Below are positions 52,901-64,000 of a DNA stretch of 64,000 nucleotides, in pieces; position 1 is the first letter of the stretch, and every line of letters starts with the position of its first letter. Below the pieces are notes generated by a model. It searched no databases. It was not told where the DNA came from and saw only the letters and a list, made by a program, of their open reading frames with translations. The translations under genes and the position numbers were made by a program. Origin of the DNA: Channa striata (taxonomy: Eukaryota > Chordata > Actinopteri > Anabantiformes > Channidae); contig CM065177.1 of the NCBI GenBank assembly GCA_033026295.1, positions 1,791,400 to 1,855,399 on the forward strand. The letters run 5' to 3'.

Positions 52901-53796
52901 ATCCTCAACCTTTTATTACCTTTCAGTTTGTGTGTGAGTGTCCTGAGTGTGTTTGCAGGCGACCCTGTGTACACATGCCCTTTTGTGGATCCAGCCGAGC
53001 ATTTACCGATGCTAAGTAAGAACAACTAAAATGGAATTTATACCTACACGAACAGTCTGATTTTTCATTGTAGGAACGCAGGTACAAACAATTTCTGAAG
53101 TTTAAGATGACGCTATGAATCCAATGTAGACTTTACCTAAGATAAAAATAAAATAATAATAATTAAAAAAAAAAATAGGAAGATATTGGTGAAAAAGGTG
53201 TAAATGGCCACTTATATGGCGCCTTTATTTAAAGGGCTATACAATGTTGCTTGTAATATTATATTTTAGGCAGCAAAAACAAGTACTGGACTGATTGGCG
53301 GCACCTTCTGTGGCTCTGGAATAGTTCTGTCGAGTCTGAGGAAATACAGCAGTCCGTCATGATGACATGGTATCGTCTTGTCTGTTATCTTGGCTTGACC
53401 TCAAAGCTGTGCCTGTTCGGCATTATGGGAGGTGGTCTTGCATTGTACAGATTGGGGGATCTACAGCTTTTTTTTTGTAGTCAGACCCAGTCTACAGGCA
53501 TTCTTTATGATTTTAATCGGTCTCAAGCAAAGTTCCACTAGATCTCCTTATTCTACTCAGATTCCATGTCTTGTCTTTTCTCTCCTCTCATTACTGCTTC
53601 TGCACTTGAGCATTAATCTTGTTTTCTGTAACAGGCTTGTACTGTATTTGTCAGGACCAATTGAAGTCAGAGCGCTTAATGCAGACAAATGAGGCAGATA
53701 AAGGGAGTTCTATTCCAGCTTGTATATAAACAGGTGCATTATGCTGATCCTTTTTACCATGCATGTGCACACACATTTGACACATTCTCCTTCCTT

Positions 53797-53798
<2 letters not shown>
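49986..53798. other. Non-coding stretch without recognised genes
   Basis: No supported gene. The block about 52240-52620 is less AT-rich, with words such as 'ataattctttaattactctt' and 'ctctcattacaatgaaacca', and may be conserved regulatory DNA. A 28-base stretch at 51681-51708 is repeated at 62907 and listed separately. Confidence 0.45.
51681..51708 (+). repeat. Copy 1 of a 28-base interspersed motif
   Basis: This matches 62907-62934 at 26 of 28 positions, with an exact 22-base core (51687-51708) containing 'ccaatcagagtggtctctc'. Similar strings are, from memory, common in fish DNA-transposon or MITE ends, so both are probably fragments of one mobile family. Confidence 0.55.

Positions 53799-53834
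<36 letters not shown>
53799..53834. repeat. (TG)17 microsatellite
   Basis: A 34-base uninterrupted TG tract at 53801-53834, the longest dinucleotide repeat in the window, preceded by GCG-type sequence. Alternating purine-pyrimidine of this length can adopt Z-DNA. It is likely polymorphic. Confidence 0.95.
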
Positions 53835-53835
<1 letters not shown>

Positions 53836-54093
53836 ACGCCTGTAACTAATTTGAATCAGAAGACTGTGGCAGGAGATAAACAGGATTGTTTTCGTCTACC
53901 TCTCACATTCAATAACTTCATACATCCATGTACAATGATTAGATGGTTGTCATGGTACCCTGGCACACTGTCTTACTTTTTACCAGTTATACTGTTGATG
54001 TGACCACTCAAAATCTGTAAAAATGAATGAGTAGGACATATGTGATTTTTATATTAATTGGAATGAAAAGTAGAGTAGTTAAGTGCTGAGTGC

Positions 54094-54263
54094 ATCCTTT
54101 AGTTTATACTATTGCAATTAGAAATATAGCAATTAGCTGCATCTTTTTGCACAGTACATCACACACATGCACACACACCAAAAATATCCTTTAAGCTTAT
54201 ACTATGCTTCAGTTATCACTCTTCTCCTATGTGTAATTTGCTGCATCTCTTTGCACAGTACAT
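54094..54263 (+). repeat. Old local tandem duplication (two ~70-bp copies)
   Basis: Copy 1 (54094-54159) and copy 2 (54186-54263) share the same order of blocks: 'atccttta', then a 'ttatactat' word, then a 29-base stretch ending 'tttgcacagtacat'. That stretch has only two mismatches (54131-54159 against 54235-54263). The middle parts have diverged with indels. A CA-rich spacer separates them. No element boundary is visible. Confidence 0.6.
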
Positions 54264-57200
54264 GCTGTTTTAGGGGTCACAGTACAGTACGGTACGATTG
54301 TGTGTACATACGCACGCACAATCAGGTAAAAATGTGTTTTGGCATGTACAAAGATTTTAAGTACCTGTGTGTCTGCTTAGCTTCAGGTACAGGTCAGAGT
54401 TAGTCTCCGCTACTCAGCTGACAAAACATCACATCACAAGTATCACATAAGAGTTGGTAGTAATTTACACACACATACGCACACACATCTCATCCCATCT
54501 TGAATATTTGGATCTTTTCTGATTCCGATTTTATTGTGCTTACAATATGCAGCATAAATGTGGGTGAAGGCTTGTATTAATCTACAGTAGGCTTGGTTTT
54601 CCAGGTTGAGTCATGTCAGAAAGAAGTCCATCTGACATCACTCAACCTTTGCATGTCATCAATAAACTTCAGACATTAACTAACATGCAGTGAACTTGTG
54701 CAGTTACATATTGAATAAAAAAAAATCTCTCCCCTCCAACCTGCTGTACATCTATTGCCAAGAAGCTTTCATCCCCTAAAGTAGGTCTAATTAAATACAA
54801 CAGATGGAAACAAAACCTAAAAACTGATTTACAACTGCCAAAGGAGTTAGTTTTTCATTTTTTATTTTTTTCAGGGAATAGGTAAGATAGATGTGTGTTG
54901 TGACAGTAAGGAGGAACGACTTGAAAAATTCTTCTGTTTCTGTCTTTGTGGAATTGCTTAGAACAACACCCACACTTACACACTTGGCTGCGACCCAGTC
55001 ACAGACAAACACACACGTGCCTGATGACAACTACTACACACTATTCATGAGCCTACATTCGGGGCATTTATCATGTTCAATTACAGAATTACTTTCAGCT
55101 GCACACCTAACATCCCCCACCACCTCCCCTTTACTGAATACTCACCATGTCTGCACAGAAACACAGAAAATTATAATTTTTCCCACAAGATGCAGCACAA
55201 CAACACACAACACGCTGTCAGTCTGAAACACAACGTGGTGTTTCAGACAGACAGCCTCACTTGTTTGGGTTAGTCACTCAACTTTGAAATCATATGGCTG
55301 ATTTTGATTAGGCAATTACAGCTTTAACAATAAGTTAAGCTTTATTTAATCCAACAAGCCAGCAACAATAGAGAAAACTCATTCAACAGCATCGTCGAAA
55401 GAGAGCTTAGAGCGTCTCAAGTTGGTCCTCACTGCACTATCTCCAGCAGTCAGGTGGGAACACAACAATAGCTTTCTTGATTGAGGACCAAAATCCAAAA
55501 TAGGTGGATTGGCCGAGGAGAAAAGGGATAATGAAATTTTAATCACAACATTTGGAAAAATTCCAGAGGCGAAATGCAGCAGCTGGTGGTTTGGTGGCAT
55601 TTCCCCCCTGAAGAATCATTGATTTCATCTTCATATTTAGTAGTTCTCATGCTGAAGTGTTCTTATGCGTTCATTCAAACCTATTGGTTTATTAGACAGT
55701 CTTCAGCAAAAGATTTTACTGAGACACCCAGAGAGACAAACAGGCAAAATCAGGTATTCTTTCTTTTTTCTTGAATGTTCCATTGAAACATTTACTGTTT
55801 GACCTAACGTCTTCTAATTCCTCCCATATTTCTAGCTGTGTGAGTGTTAAATGTCAGATTCACGAAACTCTCCAAACTTGTGACAAATACTTCGTTTCAA
55901 GCTGATTAGTAACACCTGTTCATGAGGAGCTGCACGTCCGTGAGATCTGATCATTAACATAATTAACACAAACAAAATTGCTGCTGCAGTTGTGCTTGAT
56001 ATCTGATATGTGAGAGTAAAAAGATCTAAAACATACATTTTACTTTACCACTGGCTTCTGTCTTAACAATCTACTTTAAAATACATGATCATAAGTGATG
56101 GTGATGATGAGGAGGAGGTAACTCACACAACATAATCTAAATAAACTTACTCCTGCATTAGATTTAAGTCCAAATTCGGATTCAGATAAGTCACTAAGAA
56201 GAATCGTCATTTTAGTGAAAGGGTGTTTTCATGTCTATTGTGCACCATCACAAATGGAAAACCTTGGCACTGACTGTGGTGGTCCTGATGGTCTTCCTGC
56301 TTTTAAAATCCAGCCCCTCAAACTGTTTTAAATTTACACCCATCAGCTGCAACCTTGCCACCACATGGTGTATTCATGTAAAAAAGTTTATTTATATTTG
56401 AGGCTGATGTATTATGTGTTGATCCCCTGACAGCACATAAAGTGGTTTAAATCACCAACTGTGACCTTTTTACTGCACATTTTCCCATAATTACAGTAAT
56501 CAATATTGTTTCAAACTTTGGTTTCTCAGTGGAGTTTTGTACTTTAAGCAAAATGTTATATATAAATAATAAAAAAAAATATTCTTATGTTTTGTCACTG
56601 TAAGAAATGATTCCTTACTGTTTTTGCTTTGTTACCTGTTTTGAGGCAACTATCTACGACACCTGTCCACATACAGTGGGCGCAGCTGTAGCCAACCTCT
56701 ACCTCACACTGTGTTGCCATCCACATACTGTAGTTTGAGCTTGTTGAGCAGTTTAATGGGTAAGTGGGTAGTTTAAGGGTAGAGGTGGGTCGACCCTCAG
56801 CCTGATGGTTAGCAGATTACAGCCAGCTGTGTGTAGTATTAACACTGAGGACCGCACATTAAAGATGATGTCGCTCCAGTACTTTATGTCTGCTGTTAAA
56901 GATGTTGTATTAGTTACCTAACTTATCACTCAGTGTGTTCTGTAGCTGCCGTGGTCACACAGCGAAGTACAGCAGACAATGAAAATAAGTCAAACCATCG
57001 TGAGCTGTGATGGCAGCAGTAAGGAGGTTTGGACACTTCCCAGGAGCCGCTGGCACTTAACCTGTCCGTCCTGCTACTGTCGACATAGACTTCAGCAGCA
57101 TGGCTGCCGCTGTAGTTCCTTTCTCAACAATGGACATAGCAGTAGCATCTGCTTGCGGCCTGAAACTCCTGTAGTGATGATGTTTTTGGTCAAGGGCAAA

Positions 57201-59296
57201 TGATTTCCAGGTACACATTGCTTTTTACGCAGCTTTTTAAGTACCTGACATTGACAGACTTATTCTCTAAACTGTCAGCAATAACGTGCCCTTTTGAACA
57301 CCACAGTGCCCAAATTCAACAATCAGAGCCACTTATAAACTGAAATTCATAAGTTTATAAACTTTAACGTCGGCTGACTGTGCGGAGGTTGGGAATGAGG
57401 TTCAAGTTCAGCCCCAAAGAGGACGAAACCTGGCGGAAGTCGCTCAGAAAGAGCTTGCTTGCTTTGAAGGCCAATCTATTCAATCTTCAGCAATTTGTCT
57501 GATATGGTAATTCGGTTCTGGCTTGGAGGAACAACAGTTTGAGGGTTAGTTAGTGAGAGGGAGGCTGCAGCTGTGTTTAAAGGGGATTTGTTTCGCTTTT
57601 CTTCTGTTCTCCCTGTTTCTCCTTTCTTTCCCAACACTCCACAGTCTGACCCCATTTATCTCCAGCTGCCATTTCTCTAAGTCTCCATCCTATTTTCTTT
57701 CTCATGTTTCTTTGCCCGCTACACCTTCATCTTCCCTTTGGAAAAAAATAAATCTAAATGACAGGAAGCTGAAAATGGGATATCTTTTAAACTTGTCACA
57801 GTTCAATGAACACACCATTGGAATTATTCGCGGGGGAGGTCATGATTACTATTATTTCTCATTATATCTGTATTTATCCTCAGGAAGTTATTGAAGAGGT
57901 AAACCAAGACTAAAAGAACTAAATACATTCAGAGCAAAATTATTGAGAATTTTCTAACAAAATATATTTCTCATTTTTATTTTGGTGCCAGGAACATGTA
58001 TCAGAGGTTACAAGAGACAGAAAAACACTGCTAAAAAACAAAAAAGCACCTGCTGGAACATCTCACAACTACTGAAGTTAATTGGCAACAAGTCAGTAAC
58101 ATGACTGGGTATGAAAAAGCATCCCAGAGAAGCAGATTTTTTTTAGGGGGATAAATCATGAACAGTGTGTCCTCCATGCTAAAGAGATCTGACTTGTTAT
58201 CAGTGCACAGTTCAAAAGCCAGCATCTGTGCTGCCGCAGGGGGCAGTGATGCACACAACAAGGGTAAGTTACACATCTGTGAAGGCATCACTAATGCTGA
58301 ATGATACATGCAGGTTTGGAGCAACATATGCTGCCATCCACACAACATCTTTTTCAGGGAAAGCCTTGATTATTCCAGCAACTAGATGTCAACCACACTG
58401 TGCACGAGTTCCAACAGGCGCCAGGTGCTAAACTGGCCTGCATGCAGTGGAAACCTGTCACCCATTTTAAACAGTTGATGGATTATAATGTGGAAAATAA
58501 CACAAGATTTCAGCTGCATACGATACAGGGCATTTTTTGTATCAAACAAGCATCCAAACTTTTCTGGAAAAGGACATTTGTATGTCACATATTTGTTAAA
58601 AAAGGAAGGTGCTGTGGGAATGAACATGGTTAACATGCGTTCACCAACACGCCAACAAGTGTTTTACTAAGAAGAGTTAGAGGCTGTGAAAGAAAGGACA
58701 ATGATTTAAAAGTGAGTGGAGAGAAAGAGGGGGAACAGAAGCATGGATGGAGGTTGGCCATTTTGTAACATCTGGGAACCCATGCTGAAACAATGAAACC
58801 CCCTCCCACACGCGCACACTCACCCCCCAGACCATTAGGAGACTGATGAGTGAACAGTTAGCTGGATCAACTCAGCATGTCTGGTTTCTCCCGCTAGGTC
58901 TTTAATCATTCCTTATCTCCGCCGACAATACCACATCTCGCCCTCCCTCCGTCTCCCTCCCACTCAGTTCCTGGCTCTGTGACTCTCTCACATCCATGTC
59001 ATCATCAACCCCCCCCATACCAAACTCTCCTTCCACCTCAATGTTGTTCATGGGTGGTGCTTTTTTCCGTTGTTTTGGGGCACAGAACAACATGCTTTTG
59101 CACCGCCATTGTGTGTTGCGTCTGGGAACGGGGGCATGCCAATACACAAGAGAGTGATGAATGCTGGGTAAATGCTGGAGCTGGCTGTGTGCGACACTCA
59201 CCAGAATTTGGCCAGAATTCTAACTTTGCAACTTGAATGTAATGTTGGTCTTTGTCTTTTGAAGTTGCAAATATCAAATGTTAATACGCAGCAAAT
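54264..59296. other. Non-coding stretch without recognised genes
   Basis: No supported gene. It contains pyrimidine-rich DNA at about 57590-57740 and CA-rich patches at about 54960-55020. Frames (for example 54891-55226 and 57553-57894) lack recognisable domains. Confidence 0.5.
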
Positions 59297-59319
59297 ATCC
59301 ATCCGTCCATCCATCCATT
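59297..59319 (+). repeat. (ATCC)n tract
   Basis: Five to six copies of ATCC with one variant unit (CGTCC). This tetranucleotide often marks the edge of the repeat family seen at 42614, but no further similarity follows here. Confidence 0.7.
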
Positions 59320-59489
59320 GACACTGAGCAATATTTCAAATCAATGTTCCAAAATTTTAGAAAATACATATACAGTTATTATCTATATTGGTTTTCTCTG
59401 CAAGTTATCAAACAACAATGATGGATCTGATTCAGAGCTGCAAAATGTATTTTATTAGTAATTTTGGGGCATCCAGAGTTCCAACAGTT

Positions 59490-59600
59490 GAATGGTAAAA
59501 TGGTAAATGGACCTCTGTGTTGTGGTGCTTTTCACCGTGAGGGACAAAGTGCATTACAACCGTTGGCCTCGTGCTGACACACACTGTCACATTATGTCCA
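59490..59600 (-). mobile_element. Possible decayed copy of the 33330-type repeat tail
   Basis: The plus-strand words 'atggtaaatggacctctgtg', 'ggtgcttttcacc' and 'gacaaagtgcattacaac' resemble, reverse-complemented, the '...gtaaagcgctttg...agaaaagc...ccatt' end of the 33330 family. Divergence is high, so the call is tentative. Confidence 0.35.
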
Positions 59601-60127
59601 TGGTTCCAACCCATGTTCATTCAACCTATATTTCTTATGTAAATGCTCATTATAGTTCACACATAGTGGTGTGGGACACACTGACCTTTTACACATTTTC
59701 ATATCATTAGCATTTTGCATAATTACTGACAGCTAACCCTTAATTTCTTAATCTATAATATGTGACATTTTAGGAACTGTGTTTGTGCTATTATGACAAA
59801 TAAAAGTGCTTTGCTGTGATTTCAGGAAAAGGAAATGCTGTTTGGCATATTAGGTCCAGCTCCAATATAGAAAGCAAAAAGACAGTAACCACTGTTTGTA
59901 GTCCACACAGAAAAAACTAAAAGCCAAAAACAAACTGATGGCAGAGAAACCACACTGTCAATTAGCTTTTGGCTGTGGAACCACAAACACACAAGTGCAG
60001 ACTACAGCATGGCGGGTTTGGGGGATATGTCACAGTTTGTCTTCCAGCGTAACCTTACGTCTTATTACTGAAAATGATTCCAGACTTTTGATGGTCTTCT
60101 GGAGTCCAAAAGGATCGAGGTTCCTCC

Positions 60128-60152
60128 CACACACACACACACACACACACAC
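60128..60152. repeat. (CA)n microsatellite
   Basis: A 25-base uninterrupted CA tract. The frames that cross it are artefacts. Confidence 0.92.
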
Positions 60153-60734
60153 CACTAAGAATGGCTAGGAACCAACACTAGTTTATTCAGAATTAGCCCT
60201 GTTTGAGCTGTGATCTGAATACCATTAAATACCAAAGGAAAGAGCTGAAAAATACCAGAAAAAAAAACTCAGACGGCAGGAGCAGTTTGTTCAAAAAGAC
60301 TGGGAGGGTCAAACCACCTGTTTGCAGGTGCAACAGTTCTCAGAGTTACAGACATCACTTTTGCATCAAGCATCAGTTTGAGCAAATGTAGACTAAAACA
60401 CAGCTTTAACTACCAATTCAATTAAAAATACTCTCAGAAAGAATATCGATGTATCAGAGAGCCTAAAAAAGTGTTTAATGAATAGACTTTTCATAGAGGA
60501 CTTACTTTTATATTTATTTGTATGTATAATGATCTTTGTCACCATTGTAAACTTTATTAATTAAGTGTGGAACTGTTTAGATCTCTCTGTTGCCAAGCTT
60601 GATCCCCAATTACAATATGCTAAAACAGCAAATGATGCATCCCTGGAAGAAACAGTCGATATCAATAAAAGATAATCCTCATGGATTTCAATACTTCATT
60701 TCTGCACACCATCTAAACCCCGCTGATTTATCTC

Positions 60735-61400
60735 ATTTGCTCCAAACAGCTTTCTCCCCCTTTTTCATGCCGTGCTTTTGTCTGCTTTGTTTCATGGAAT
60801 CGATGTCTCACTCTCACTTTCCCCTTCTTTCTCGCTCACATTCTCCCTTTTCGTGTCTCTCTGCTTCAGGAGGGATGTCATGAGTTTAATTGCCACTAGG
60901 AAAAACAGAATTAACCTTGTCAGGCCAGAGCCTTCCCTCTCTCCCCTCCTCTTCCTCTCTATCGGATACATCAATTAAAGTTAAGCCACCATGGCCCTCG
61001 GTTTCAACAAGCCTGGAATCAGGTACACAGAGAAAAAGGGGATGTGAGAACTGTGTTGGAGAGGGTAACAAGTGGGATTTACCGAGGGAAAGCAGAACCT
61101 GACAAACAGCGAGGGTGGATGAGGCGGGGAGAGGGAGAAACAAGACAGTAAGCCACGGAAAGATAGACGGACAGATTTAGCAGATAAACTTGAAGAGGGA
61201 TGAAGTGGGATTCAGCCATTGTGGGATTAAAGAAGAGAGGCTGATGGCACAAAGGCAGATACACCGACAAGAGAGAGACAAAGAGAATGTGAGGAGAAGA
61301 CAGAGATATGCATGTAAGTGTGAATGGCAAAAGCAGAAAAAAGGTCTGAAAGAAAGAAGCACAAACAGAACAAAGGAATTTGGTGGAGGTGAAAATCTCT
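60735..61400. other. Pyrimidine-rich segment switching to a purine-rich segment
   Basis: About 60735-60965 is strongly C/T-rich on the plus strand (ctctctcccctcctcttcct and similar). About 61020-61400 is strongly A/G-rich on the same strand (gagagagacaaagagaatg and similar). The strand switch explains the long but low-complexity frames here, including 143 codons on the minus strand at 61079-61510. A CTCTGCTTCAG resembling a splice acceptor ends at about 60870, but no supporting exon follows. Confidence 0.5.
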
Positions 61401-62261
61401 GTTAAAAGCTCATTGAGATATTGTTCGAGCACACCTCCAATTTGTTGTTGCTTCATCGGCTGGACTGAGTCTTGAGAATCACCGAATTCCTTCCTGAACA
61501 GGAAGGACAATTTTGAAAACCAGATTTAATTAAGTCAGTATTTTTGTGTAGGACCTTCAAAGTAGGGCTCCCAAGTGATTATTGTATATTATTATTATAA
61601 CCATGTACCTTGTCACGGGGAAAGCAACACACACTGACAGAATGAGAGAGAGAGATTTACACGCATTTTACTCTTTAATGAGCTTGCTTTTCAGGTCCAA
61701 GGAGACTCAGGAGACCCTGAGGCGCACAACCATCCTGTCCCATTATTTACGACCATTTCTCACAAATACTTGAATTTACAACATCAATTGAGGCAGAACT
61801 CCAAAACAAAACCTGGTTTTGAACGGCACAGACTGATATTTGCACACGAAAACAACAAGAACCTGCAAGGTCTCTTGGTCAGAGCCAGGTTCTCTAGACA
61901 CGAGTGCAGTTTAAATTCAAAATTTATCTCCAGTTTTTAAAAATTTTCATTTTTAAATTTTATTCATTACAGCAGGTGAGTTCATCCTGTGGTTGACCGT
62001 TTCACTCTACAAAGCAAAAATGTGCTTTACTGCTGTATCTGCACATATTTTGGCCAAAAAAGGTGTATTACTTTTATTTATAGCATTTAGATAATGTTGG
62101 GAGAGGTGGGCGTCGCTCTGAATAGAACAGCTCTCAGTAACAGGTGTCGGACAGCACAGGAGAACGGAAACACTGCAGATCCAGGGACCTAAAATACGCA
62201 TGGACTGAACCAGGAGAGGGCTCTCTATAAGGAATGGACAGTTTGAATGACTTTACGAAGT

Positions 62262-62295
62262 ATTCTGTAGCACTTAACTAACTTTCACAGGCTGA
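62262..62295 (+). repeat. Copy 1 of an exact 34-bp direct repeat
   Basis: Identical to 63735-63768. The unit begins attctgtagcac, ends tttcacaggctga, and is not low-complexity. Similarity stops abruptly on both sides. Confidence 0.92.
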
Positions 62296-62885
62296 CTGGA
62301 GACATCAGGGTGCTGCTCGCTATTAAAGAGAACATGTTTTATCGTTTGAGAGATTAAATTAAGCTACACAAAACTGTTTCCAAATCATAAAGTGTGGCTT
62401 TATTCCACACAACTGCAAAGCAAATTTGGTGAGGACCCACACACAAAACTGGTTTTGCATATGTGATTATGATCAGCAGAATCAGAAAAACAAACAAAAA
62501 AAATGGTATTGTGCTCACCCGTCCTCACTGTAGTGTCTTTGTGTGATCCCAGACACATGACGCCAAGCCTGTGGTGCCTGACGGTGTGATATTGGATCTC
62601 CAAATGCTGCACACACTTCTGTCTGTTTCTGACTCACACACTCTCACACACACACAGATAGACAATGGACCTGAGAGCTTTTAGGGCCTCTCATTTACAA
62701 CCCTCTCTCCGTCTCTCTTATCACCTGCCCTTTCCTCTCATTGTGACACTTGCACACACAAATATATATGTTGAGCCTTCTGTCTACAGGTGTGGGTGCA
62801 GGTTGCATTTGACATATTCATTGTGACATACTTTGGGCAATGATAATATTACTATACATGTGCAATACAAGTCAGAATCTAACAA

Positions 62886-62906
62886 ATTGGTATTGGTATT
62901 GGTATA
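62886..62906 (+). repeat. (TATTGG)n hexanucleotide, three units
   Basis: Three units of TATTGG/ATTGGT precede the 28-base motif copy at 62907-62934. Together they may be the edge of one mobile-element fragment. Confidence 0.6.
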
Positions 62907-62934
62907 GCTGAACAGCCAATCAGAGTGGTCTCTC
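62907..62934 (+). repeat. Copy 2 of the 28-base interspersed motif
   Basis: Same orientation as 51681-51708 with two mismatches. The sequence to about 62995, including 'gctgaatcatcagaaaa', looks like the continuation of a fish MITE-like repeat, but the right edge is not defined. Confidence 0.55.
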
Positions 62935-62995
62935 TCATCAGGACCGACACTAATTGAATGTGCTGAATCATCAGAAAAAAAAGCTGAAAAGTGCA

Positions 62996-63734
62996 AGGCT
63001 CATGGACAGGCACCCGATTGGAGAACTCCCCCAATCTCTTAGTGGAGAACTTTAAGTTAATTTTGGTACTTCAAGTTGAGTATCTTTTTTCTTTTTTTTA
63101 GAAAATGCACTTTTACCAAAGTATTGGGTTTGTCTTGCATCTTTGGAAATAAAACCTAAATAAAGAGCATGTGCTAAAGGAGCAAAGGTCACGAAACGGT
63201 GTAACTCTGTGATGTACATTAATTAGCTTAATGTGCTTACAACTGCATACATTAGTCCAATTAGCCTATTAAAATATGCGAATTGGAATGACTGATCAAG
63301 CATTTACTGAGACGCAGCCAAATGTGCTTGCAGCAATCTCAACAGATGACGCAAACAGCAGGGGGTGGCGAGGTGGGCTAGTTCAGAGGAGAGCTAATTA
63401 AATAAAAAGGCTAGTACGTCTGTTATCTTATCATCATGTCTCTCTCCCAATTACCCCCTCTTTCCTTTCCTGTCCCTCCACCCTGCTTGTCGTTTTTCCG
63501 TTATGACACAACCCCCTCCCGTCCTCAAGTCACTTTCTTCCTAACGCTGGGAAAATATTTGAGCAATAATAGCACTCGTTTCCTTGATGTTTAGCATGAC
63601 GCTCTGATATACTTGGGAAGGGGGGGGTCAGTTACTTGTCAGCTCGTGCACAGAAGGGTCTGATGATTTAGTCAACTCCACCAAACTCTCCCCATCGACC
63701 CGCCTGCCTCTTCTGCGCTGCCCTCTTCACCCTC
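62996..63734. other. Non-coding stretch; candidate conserved element at 63215-63420
   Basis: No gene. The segment 63215-63420 is dense in homeodomain-type cores (attaattagctta, ccaattagcctatta, gctaattaaataaa) with intervening non-repetitive sequence, a look shared by vertebrate developmental enhancers. This is only a sequence impression. A pyrimidine-rich stretch (63435-63545) and short G runs follow. Confidence 0.4.
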
Positions 63735-63768
63735 ATTCTGTAGCACTTAACTAACTTTCACAGGCTGA
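63735..63768 (+). repeat. Copy 2 of an exact 34-bp direct repeat
   Basis: Identical to 62262-62295, 1,473 bp upstream. The flanks are unrelated: C/T-rich on the left and taaaaaataatt on the right. Confidence 0.92.
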
Positions 63769-64000
63769 TAAAAAATAATTGCTGCCCCAAGGGTGGTGGG
63801 CTCCAAATACATTAGCACCACAAAGAGAAGAGCTTGGATCGCATTACCCAGAGCACTGACACTCCGCAGCCTGAAAAAAGGGGGGGAAATATCAGGTCAG
63901 ACACCAGGAAGACAGACAAAAAGAAAGCTGCACGCGGCTGCGTTCATGTGCTCAACTGTGAGTGCAAGGCAGCGTGTGAGATGGTAAAGGGGCCCGGGGA
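63769..64000. other. Non-coding end of window
   Basis: No gene or element is recognised. A short frame runs to near the edge (63793-63987) but resembles nothing known. Confidence 0.5.

Noticed and set aside
53801..53834. Regular repeat considered as a CRISPR or satellite array
   Set aside because: It is a plain TG microsatellite with no spacers. Nothing in the window suggests prokaryotic DNA.
60841..60974. Splice-acceptor-like CTCTCTGCTTCAG followed by a short open frame
   Set aside because: It lies in a long pyrimidine-rich tract where such matches arise by chance. The frame runs back into low-complexity sequence and ends without a donor site.
61079..61510. 143-codon minus-strand open frame, the longest outside the LINE
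   Set aside because: It is antisense to a purine-rich low-complexity tract. The apparent hydrophobic Leu/Ser/Phe protein is a by-product of C/T-rich codons.
1..64000. A novel multi-gene system
   Set aside because: No cluster of host or foreign genes is present. The only protein-coding remnants belong to one L2 LINE, and the rest is non-coding vertebrate DNA as far as can be judged by reading.

Overview
The window looks like non-coding DNA from a teleost fish, either intergenic or inside a very long intron. It is AT-rich and carries scattered CA/TG microsatellites. It also carries repeats of teleost type: an L2-clade LINE with its usual 3' tail, hAT and LTR insertions, and dispersed tails built around an 'aaagcgcttt' core. 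The longest open frames away from the LINE are about 100-143 codons, and none resembles a known protein. No host gene, exon, tRNA, rRNA or CRISPR array could be supported. The species and host locus cannot be named from the sequence.

Layout. Bases 1-8490 are unannotated sequence with one short L2 tail fragment (about 4788-4930), a G-quadruplex motif (2750-2767) and a small (TTG)n tract. The main structured region is 8491 to about 14060. It holds a nearly full-length but dead minus-strand L2 retrotransposon. Its 3' terminal (TTGAA)n and 3' UTR lie at 8491-9035. Its ORF2 remnant (endonuclease plus reverse transcriptase) lies at 9036-11772. Its ORF1 SGNH-esterase remnant lies at 13290-13829. Between the two ORFs sits what I read as a nested pair of solo LTRs: a degenerate minus-strand LTR (11898-13144) interrupted by a cleaner 696-bp plus-strand LTR (12188-12883).

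From 14 to 31 kb there is unannotated DNA with simple repeats and one conspicuous CpG-rich patch (about 25105-25570). A 793-bp non-autonomous hAT element with terminal inverted repeats and an 8-bp target duplication occupies 31262-32054. From 33 to 60 kb there are decayed dispersed repeats (33330, 42614, 47185, 59490), a near-perfect 149-bp palindrome (41733-41881), a CpG-rich repeat-like tract (49660-49985) and an old local tandem duplication (54094-54263). The last 4 kb contain a pyrimidine-to-purine strand switch (60735-61400) and an exact 34-bp unique-sequence repeat at 62262 and 63735.

How it fits together: the only genes are retroelement genes, and all visible ones are broken. The order of events that can be read is L2 insertion, then a minus-strand LTR into it, then a plus-strand LTR into that. 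I found no evidence of a previously undescribed biological system. The best leads are the palindrome, the 34-bp duplication, the CpG-rich patch and several blocks that may be conserved regulatory elements, which need cross-species alignment.
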